DNA of 64,000 nt. It comes from Gordionus sp. m RMFG-2023. Its lineage: Eukaryota; Nematomorpha; Gordioida; Chordodea; Parachordodidae. Positions within the stretch are counted from its first letter, which is position 1, and every line of letters begins with the position of its first letter. The DNA is taken from positions 41,269,561 to 41,333,560 of the forward strand of contig NC_088775.1 of assembly GCF_954871325.1 (NCBI RefSeq), given 5' to 3'. Below the pieces are notes generated by a model. The model did not search any database. It was not told the origin of the DNA and saw only the letters and a list, made by a program, of their open reading frames with translations. Both the position numbers and the translations under genes were made by a program. Positions 54,962 through 64,000 of the stretch are shown piece by piece.

Positions 54962-56560
54962 TATATGAAATGTGAAAATTAGTCAATCAAACCGTTTTCA
55001 TTTGGGATGGTTTTACAACACAATATATTTTAATTATCACTGTTAATTTAATTTTTAAATCAAGATCTAATTTTATCTAACTTCTATTATATGAAATGAA
55101 AATATTATTTCGATATACAAAAATTTATTCTAATTATACAAGTTGCCCTTGAAGTGCCGTTAAGGTGGGATTGGGGGATAATAATTATAATTTTTAAAGG
55201 CACTAAATTTCCCAAAGGGGATAATTTAACTAGTATTTCCAAATTAATATCAATGTTTTGGATTGATATAAAGATAATTTTGTTAGAAAAAAAATATAGC
55301 ACTTAAAAAATAAAAATGATTTGTTTCTTTTTAATAATGAGTGTGAGAATTTTTTTTTAAAATTATTTCTAATTGTAAGGAAAATGCGCATGTGATTAAT
55401 AACCTTTCAAAAAAATAAAATATACAAATCGAATAGAATAGAATAAAATTACGATTTCCTTATTTATTTGAACAAATGGCAGGCTCATAGCATTAGCTTA
55501 ATATAATAAATAGTGGGGAGCATCAATTTTATTAGTTTGTCCTTAATAATAAAAAAAATTTAACTTTCACATCCATTATTTCCTTTAGAGATTTTAGCTG
55601 TAACGTGACTTGAAATCAAATGAATATCTAATAAAAATCGATTAAAAAATCTATCACCTATTATATCATATTATTTATAAATTTTTTTCGAAATATTTAT
55701 CCCTACTTTCAAGAAAGATTCATAAAACTTTATACGTGTTCAATTTTACAATTATTGTAATAAAATAAATACAACAATATTTTAGTCTATTATATTTTTT
55801 TAGATTTTAATTTAATTAATTTTTTTACAGAGCCAACAAAATAAAAAAAACCCACAACAACATAGATTCTCTAGGGATTCATTTTCATTTCTATAGTTCT
55901 CTCATTTATTTGCTGAAATTTTTTTTTTAAAAACTATCATTAAAATTTCAAAATTCAATTTTTTGATCATATAATATTTATTGTTATGTCATAATTATAT
56001 TTTGTTTCCCATAAAAACTTTTAGTGATTCCAAACCATGTTTTAAAGGTCGATATAGTCAATAATATAATATAATGTGCTGAAATAAAAATATACACTTT
56101 TTCTTATTTTTAGTATGGTTAAAGTTTTGATTAAAAGCATGTACGGAAACCTTAGTTTCAAGGAGTGCCTCTAGTTATTTTTTTCCCCTCTAATAATAAA
56201 TATTTTCTAAAATGAATTATTTGGACTAATTCAAACCAAATGATAATATGTACAATAAATTGATTATTATAATATTTTTTTTAATATTTATTTTTTTGTG
56301 ACTTATTTTTATTATACCTGAGGGAAATTATAAAAAGCACAGGTATATCCTTTTAAAAAATGTCTCGATTCTCCTGTGGTTTACCTTTATTTTATTTTTA
56401 ATTTAAAAATTATGTTTTAATATAGTTTTTTTTCTTTAGGGAGAAACGATTTCGAAATTTGCCTTTCATATCCATATGGAGAAGTTTTTTTGAATTAATT
56501 TCATTTATTTTAAAAGACTAAAATATATTGTTTATTCTATTTAAAATGTTTTTTTAGTTG
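54962..56560. other. No gene recognised
   Basis: AT-rich throughout; no coding frame, repeat pair or terminal sequence seen. Confidence 0.5.
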
Positions 56561-57119
56561 GTGTTGCTAATGCAGGCGCTTACGCAGGAATTTGGTCTGT
56601 AGGGGGGGGGGATAATATAATTTTTTAAGAAATATTATTGTTTTTTAAAAATATCAAGGATAAATTTATTAGGACTAATAACTATTTCTAATACACAATT
56701 TTAAATTATTGTGAATTATAAAAAAATTATATGTATAAACCAGCATATAAAAAACTATAAAATAATGTGAATTAAAAAATATTAAACGGATATAACTGGC
56801 GGTATATGAAAAACTATAAATTTATAAAATAAAAAGTGATTATAACCACAATAAGAATCACTTAAATGACCCTAAATAGAAATTTGAAATTTTTGAGCCT
56901 TTAAAATTTATATATAAAGTATAAAAAATTTAAATATTGGAAATATAAATTAATAAACAAAAAGTTTCTTAGGAATAATTGTATTTTGTATGTTATATAT
57001 TTACAATGTAAAATCCAATCTTTTTTTTGGATCTTGCTTGTCGTCATATGCCTATGAATATTCAAAAGATCCAAACCTTTCAATCTACTTTCAGATATTG
57101 TACTTCTTGGTATATTTTT

Positions 57120-57442
57120 CAGAGACCTGCAGGCCCAGCACCAGGGCTGGACCGTATTTTAATTTTTTTTAATATACCCGTTCGGGCCCAATTTTTTTTA
57201 AAAAAATCACCCGGGTCGGGCTGAATTTTTTTAAAAAAAACCCAGGCCTGGCCTGAAATTTTTTTTAAAAAAAATGTCCGGGTCTATTTTAAAACAGCCT
57301 ATATTTGAAATCGTTATTATTAGCTATAAAAATAAAATCAAAAATAAATATAATTTATTTTTAAAAAACCCGGGCTGGTCCGTAAAAAAGTTTTAAAAAA
57401 AATCCGGGCCGTGTCCTGCAAATGGTACCTCCGCAGGCTCTG
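57120..57442. mobile_element. hAT-type MITE nested in hAT-9
   Basis: Left end CAGAGACCTGCAGGCCC (57120) and right end complementary to CAGAGCCTGCGGAGGTACC (ending 57442). GC words CCCGGGTCGGGC and CCGGGCCGTG lie inside. The right end resembles the MITE at 45936. The 8-bp flanks agree only in part. Confidence 0.68.
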
Positions 57443-57559
57443 TTATTTTCTTAAAAAAGAGAATGTTCCCTTATTAGTTTACTAATAGGAAGAGTTGCTA
57501 ATATATATAAACCCTTGTAATACATTGATAATATAATCGAAAATGTGTTTGAAATAATG

Positions 57560-58390
<831 letters not shown>

Positions 58391-58986
58391 ATTTCTTTCT
58401 CCCTGTTTGATAAGAAGTTTCAAAAATAATTATTATTTGATTAGAAATTTGAAAATGGTAGATAAATATTATGCCACTAAAAATTTGAAAATAATAAGTA
58501 AATATTACACCGGAAAACTTGAAATCAAAAAATTGATAAAATAACTTAGTAGATGAATGTGATAATAAATGTAATTAAATATTTATTTAATATGAGATAG
58601 GAATAAATATTAACAAATATAAATTAATATAAACAAATAATATTTTTGAAAATATATCCGGCATCTGCATTTTTTGGCTCCCCGCTGCGTATACTCCTGT
58701 GCTAATGTATATTACTAGTTACCTTTTGGAGGGTTTATATCTATTTATGTTTTGAAAAATGTTTAATTAATGGTATTTTGAAAGGATATATAATTAATAA
58801 TTTTAAAAAGAAATTAGTTATATTCCAAGGAATATATTTTTTTAAATATAAAAGTTAATGAAATATTACTTTCATTAGGAAAATCTTAACTATATTTTCT
58901 TTAACTTATTACAAGAGATTTTAAAATTTGAGAATCATCAGATCTTATTCAGTTAAAGATAATATTAAGTGCACGATTCGGGGAAA

Positions 58987-59010
58987 GGGGGTGGGGGGGG
59001 GGGGGGGGGG
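58987..59010. repeat. G-rich tract
   Basis: GGGGGTGGGG followed by a G homopolymer of about 14 bases. Such tracts recur throughout the window and may be expanded or mis-assembled homopolymers. Confidence 0.9.
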
Positions 59011-59529
59011 TTTCGGAGATCATAACCCTCCCTATTTTGAATAAATATACGATTTTTGATATTTGTTTATAAACTTTACTAGGGACATTTATAATATCAT
59101 TTTATATTGAAAAATATTAATAAAACAACTATACCTTATTTCGATACTAAATTTCAACATATCTATAAAGAACTCCTTTCCAGGGACTCAGAGCGAACTT
59201 TACTGAACGTTATTTTAAAACGTATTTTTATAATTTTTTGAAGCTTAACCGTAATCCAACCTTTATGTCAAATCGCTAAAAGGAGCGAACCAAACCTTAA
59301 TAATTTTTTTAAACCAGTTTAAAATCGTTTTATTTTATATTAAAAAATTATAACCTAACCCATAATATTTAATAGCTTATACTATATGGGGATTTTTATT
59401 AATTTTATAAGGGTGAGAAATATAATTCTTTAATGGGCTATTGGATTCAAAAAAATATAATTATCTTGAGTTATTTCAGCTAACCTCAAACGTGCTAGCA
59501 ATCCCCACAACTAGGCCTAAAACAAATTA

Positions 59530-60415
59530 TTTGTTATTTGATATTTGATATTTGATTCGATTCGATTCGTATTTTACGAATACGAATAACACAATTATTC
59601 GATTCGAAATTTCGAATCGAATATGAATAATGAGGAAAATTATTCGTATTATTCGAAATTATTTATATATAAATATTCGTAATTATTCGCAAATATTTTA
59701 TTGCAAGTAAAATAAAAAGAAGTAATTAAATTTTCCTAGTGGATATCATTTCGTTTTATTTTATTTCCTATTATCAAATATCAAATCATAACAAGTTATA
59801 TTTGCTGAAAAAGTTTAATGGAAGAAAAGGAAAAGCTTCAAAATAAAATATAATTATTTTATTTTGATTGTTTCTCTTTAATCATTTTTGATGTTATGAA
59901 CAAGTCAAAACATTTTTATAGAGTGTGCCTCTTTCCCACATTCTCGAGCTCCTGGCAGATAAATAACTAAATTTTTTTGACTAGTTCTTATTATTTGATT
60001 AGGAAAATCCTTTTCCCATTTAGTAACCTTATTTTTGGCAAATTTTAAAGACAATCTAATTCAGATAGTGCATTATAACTTCATATCTATTACATTGTCA
60101 TAATCACCTCTAAAAATTATATTAATAATTAAATAAAGGAAATTTATGCTACTAAAGTATTTTTAATAAATAAAATCTATAATGAAATACTTTCTAAAAT
60201 TTTGCTATATTTTATATGCAAAAATGACAATTAGTTTAGAGAATCCTTAAAAGTGTCATCTTTAAACATCTGTAAAAAATTTTTTGCAAAATATTTTATA
60301 AGTTTTAGAAAAATTTTCGAATCGAATCGAATATTCGACGAATCGAAACGAATAATGATTTTATTATTCGTACGAATACGAATAGCGCAATTATTCGATT
60401 CACTAACGTCACTGA
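59530..60415. repeat. Element with clustered TTCGAATCGAATA words at both ends
   Basis: GAATACGAATAACACAATTA followed by TTCGATTCG at 59578 and a near-identical copy (GAATAGCGCAATTATTCG) at 60380, with palindromic TTCGAATCGAAT words between. The right edge GTGAATCGAATAATTG, read inward from CAGTGACGTTA at 60415, looks like a hAT terminus. The left terminus is not found. Confidence 0.5.
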
Positions 60416-60949
60416 AAAGGGGAGAGGAGGCACGCAAGGGTTCGAGCCCTTTGAAAAATTTAAAGATTTTTTTGAACTTCATGTGGTAGAAAAAGCTAGT
60501 GACAGTTTTAGTTAATGAACGTTTCCGAGATTAAAATTTGGAAAATAATTTGTTAAAGGACTTTTTAAATTTGAAGAACTGATTTTGACAAGAATGTTTT
60601 CTTAGCAGTGGCGTAGGCATGGGGAGTGGTGGGGGTGGGGTTCAACACCCCCCCCCCTTCATGATTAATTTTTTTTATTTTAAATTACCAAATTGATAAT
60701 AAATGCTTGAAATTTAAAAAATAACTAATTTATGTTTTTAATTTATTAGAAATAATAATTGATCTAAAGTATTTGATTATTTATATATTTTTTAAATAAA
60801 TTCTAAATTATTTTGCATTGCATAAAACTTGCCTAGTTTGTCATATTCCATTTTATAAAAATATATATTTTATTTGTCATTATGAAAAATCAATCATTAA
60901 TTTATTATTATTTCAACATATGTCAAGCACAAACATAACCTATACCTAC

Positions 60950-61125
60950 TACTATTAATTATTTTAGCTGCCTTATTAATACCTGCAATAATGAAAGGTC
61001 CTTTTCATTTAAAAAGATTAAAAACCTATTTAAGAAATACTACCGGTGAAATATGTTTAAATGGATTAGTCCTATTAAATATTTATAAGGAGATTATTCT
61101 AGATGAAAATTTGATTATGAATTAG
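60950..61125 (+). pseudogene. hAT-10 dimerisation-domain remnant
   Basis: The plus strand reads TCNNERSFS, and after one frame change RLKTYLRNTTGEICLNGLV and LLNIYKEIILDENLI, the C-terminus of a TTF-type hAT transposase. No other part of the enzyme is recognisable. Confidence 0.75.
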
Positions 61126-61314
61126 TAAAATCTCAGAGAAAAGTAGACCTCTCTTTATAAATTCAAATCAAAAAATTGCAACATGATTATATATTAGCTT
61201 TAATATATAATTTATAATCAAATTTTTTCGTAAATTGAATTCTTAGTTATAACATTTATATAATTTTTGTATCAACTCTTAAAATTTATGCAATTAATAC
61301 TATTTTTAATCATA

Positions 61315-61767
61315 AAGAGAAGAGAAGAGAAGAGAAGAGAAGAGAAGAGAAGAGAAGAGAAGAGAAGAGAAGAGAAGAGAAGAGAAGAGAAGAGAGAAGA
61401 GAAGAGAAGAGAAGAGAGAGAGAAGAGAGAAGAAGAGAGAGAAGAGAAGAGAAGAAGAAGAAGAAGAGAAGAGAAGAGAAGAGAAGAGAAGAGAGAGAAG
61501 AAGAGAAGAGAAGAGAAGAGAAGAGAGAAGAGAAGAGAAGAGAAGAGAAGAGAAGAGAAGAGAAGAGAAGAGAAGAAGAAGAGAAGAGAAGAGAAGAGAA
61601 GAAGAAGAGAAGAGAAGAGAAGAGAAGAGAAGAAGAAGAGAAGAGAAGAGAAGAGAAGAGAAGAGAAGAGAAGAGAAGAAGAAGAGAAGAGAAGAGAAGA
61701 GAAGAGAAGAAGAAGAGAAGAGAAGAGAAGAGAAGAGAAGAGAAGAGAAGAGAAGAGAAGAGAAGAG
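61315..61767. repeat. AGAGA pentanucleotide microsatellite, about 450 bp
   Basis: Long purine array of AGAGA units with scattered AGAAGA variants. An open frame of 177 codons through it encodes only repeated K, R and E and is not a gene. Confidence 0.97.
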
Positions 61768-62085
61768 AGTTTTTCTACAGTAAAATTTTTAATATTATAA
61801 TCTGTATAAAATATCTACATTTGAAATTTATTTTAAATAATAAAAATAAATACATGATTAAATAAAGAAATGTTATTTATGCTAAAGTATTTTTATATAA
61901 TAAATAAAATCTTTAATGAAAAATTCTATAAAATTAAAACTTTGTTATATGCAAATATTTAAAATAATTTTAACATAGCCTAAGATTTAAGATATAAGCA
62001 ATTGAGTGTTCATAAAAAATTGTTCAACCCCCCCCCCCCCCACCCCACCCCATGAGAAGATCCTGGCAATGCCACTGTTTTCTAT

Positions 62086-63740
62086 GTATTTATCGTAAAT
62101 ATTGATCAGAAAAAATACACGGTTTTTAAATTTGAATCATTTGTTGAAACATTTGTTTACATATATATTATACCTTTTCTATATTTTCTGATTATCATTC
62201 TTACTTGTTTTACCATTAAATATAATATTGAAAAATATGTGTGCATTTATTGCATTAGATTCAGAAAGGAGGAGAAAAGGGTTGCCGAGGAACCAAATTA
62301 AATATGAACAACCATAAATTTTTAAAATAATCATATTTTTCTCTTTTAGCGCCCATATTTTCTAAAAATTTTGAGCAACTTTAAATTAAAGAAAAATAGT
62401 TTTAAATCAACCCAAAAATGATCAAGCCAGTGATGCCGCTTATTTATTACCCGGAGTAATTGCGGCAAAGCCAAGGGGCAATTAGTATATTTATATCACA
62501 GCCAGGTATCGAATCAAATCGAATAGTGAAACCGAAATAAACAGTTATAATTTTCTGAATCGATAATATAACCCAATCTTATAATAAAATTAAAAAAAGA
62601 GAAACCTGTACCATGAAAACTATCAAACCTGTTGAGTTTTTTAGATTAAATTTATTTCTTTAAAATTAACATAATTTGAAATATATTTATATTTTTAATA
62701 TAATATATTACACTTATTCGTTCAAATACATCAAAAAAAATAGGAAAGATTTTATAGGTTGGGTGTGTTATTGTATCTGCAGAATTAAAGTAATTAAATA
62801 CAAAAATATTGTATCGGTATCTAGATATTATTATAAAAAGTATCTGTTGTATATATCTTTAGAGACATTTGTATCTGTTTTTAATATTTTGATATTATTT
62901 TACCTTTTGCTATATTATAAAATGATATTTGATCTCAATTTATCCGAGTTTATTTCATTACATAAACAAATCAGACAAATGTTATTTTAGACGTCAGGAA
63001 ATTAAATCATATTCGATATTTATATTTATATTTATTTAATTTTTTTATATGATGAATAAATGGAGTTTCTATATTAAGTTATTATGTTTATAAGATATTT
63101 TTGCTGGGGTCCCTCAAGTTCTACTATTGAGCAGCTCTTAAGTTCCCTAGCATTGATTATGTAGAAAATATAATTGCAAAAGATTTATCAATAGATAAAA
63201 TTATTGAAAAATATGGCGAAATTTTTAATAGAGGATATTCTCTGACCATTAAAAAATTGAACAAAATATTATGTCTTTTTTATATTCTTATTTATTTATA
63301 ACAGTAAAATTCTCAAAAGAAATGGATTCTTTAAATTAAGATATATAATAACAGGTTTACTTGGCATATTTAATGATATGTTGAGATTTTAAATGTATTC
63401 TGGCTAAACTAGAGTTATTTTATGTAGTAAAACTTATAATATCCAGTTTCTCCTTTTATATTGGTCTTTAATAATTATCAATTTTAAAATATATATGCCT
63501 CACGCTGGGGGACTGGCGCTACTCGTTTTATATTTTCAATTCTTCTTTCAAGCCGAATCAGAGCTCATTTTATTAGTTATGGCTGTACCCAAAACCATTT
63601 TGGCAGATTTTAAATTTTTAGTAATCATAGATATGTTGTTATTTTTATATTAATTATTTATTTTCATTAAAATTTGAATTGTTGTGAATTTGAGGTTTTG
63701 ATGTTTTTCACATAGCTAATGTTGTTAAACAGCTCCAATT
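62086..63740. other. No gene recognised
   Basis: AT-rich. A short open frame at 62676-62990 has a hydrophobic, Tyr/Ile-rich composition expected by chance at this base content. Nothing else seen. Confidence 0.45.
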
Positions 63741-63769
63741 TTAAAAAACGGCCAACTCAATAGTAACCA

Positions 63770-63990
63770 GAAAATTAATATCTGAGCCTCGAGATTTCGC
63801 TAATAGATGTTATAACTTTTGTGCCATCTATAAAGTAAATCTTCAGGCTTACTTAATATTTTTCTGGATAAAATATTGACATAGCTGTTTTTAAAAATCC
63901 ATCGAACCGTTTAGAAACATTAGACACAGTTTAATGAATATATTATCAAAATCCTTTTTTTCATAATCCGATATTTTAGCTAAAAATATT
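63770..63990. repeat. Dispersed repeat, partner at 46190-46335
   Basis: Contains CGAGATTTCGCTAATAGAT, TTTTGTGCCATCTATAAAG and TTCAGGCTT in the order seen in the other copy. It reaches the window's edge. Confidence 0.6.
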
Positions 63991-64000
63991 ATGCAACCTG

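Larger units (their letters stand above)
60606..62077 (+). mobile_element. hAT-10
   Basis: Left end CAGTGGCGTAGGCATGGGG (60606) and right end complementary to CAGTGGCATTGCCAGGATC (ending 62077). A poly-C tract lies inside each end. Flanks TTTCTTAG and TTTTCTAT match only partly. It contains a dimerisation-domain remnant and a long AGAGA array. Confidence 0.8.

Noticed and set aside
60428-60450. GGGTTCGAGCCC, resembling a tRNA T arm
   Set aside because: The rest of a tRNA or a SINE head cannot be built around it.
61267-61800. Open frame of 177 codons rich in K, R and E
   Set aside because: It is the translation of the AGAGA microsatellite.
62676-62990. Plus-strand open frame of 104 codons
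   Set aside because: Composition is what AT-rich DNA gives by chance; no motif, exon signal or repeat context.

Overview
This window is AT-rich, intron-containing metazoan DNA, most likely from an invertebrate. Two things point that way: a spliced animal-type polypeptide N-acetylgalactosaminyltransferase gene with AT-rich introns, and very dense cut-and-paste DNA transposons. The species cannot be told from the sequence. Only one host gene is recognisable. It lies on the minus strand between about 33.2 and 49.0 kb. I assembled nine coding exons whose GT/AG junctions and phases agree, giving 536 codons: a type II membrane anchor, the GT27 catalytic domain with DAH and WGGEN motifs, and a shortened ricin-type lectin tail.

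Nearly everything else is transposon wreckage. 0-6 kb holds an IS630/mariner-like fragment, a LINE fragment, and a hAT element with an exact 8-bp target duplication and a smaller hAT-like element inside it. 6.2-9.1 kb is a 3-kb foldback structure: two inverted arms of about 230-bp tandem units around a short unique centre. 10.6-13.6 kb is a decayed hAT copy. 13.8-24.4 kb is a nest of DNA transposons. A mariner-like element with roughly 0.5-kb minisatellite-bearing terminal inverted repeats (15212-24373, TA duplications) has had its right repeat interrupted twice: by a piggyBac element at a TTAA, and by a hAT element with 8-bp duplication ATCGGACT. The piggyBac copy was then invaded by a second mariner-like element. 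24.6-31.8 kb is a second nest: a 1.38-kb BED-finger hAT element split by a small LTR retrotransposon fossil (5-bp duplication ATATG) and by another hAT element.

Inside the introns of the transferase gene, and from 50 to 62 kb, lie further hAT elements and hAT-type MITEs, most delimited by 8-bp duplications that can be read directly. There are also two expanded microsatellites (TTTC and AGAGA), fragments of the foldback family, a LINE fragment and several short minisatellite clusters. At least ten hAT copies in several terminal-repeat groups can be delimited. Several have lost the catalytic core but keep the BED finger and/or the C-terminal dimerisation segment.

Coordinates of transposon ends marked by target duplications are read to the base. 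Ends of decayed elements are approximate. No RNA gene, CRISPR array, bacterial operon or replication origin was found.
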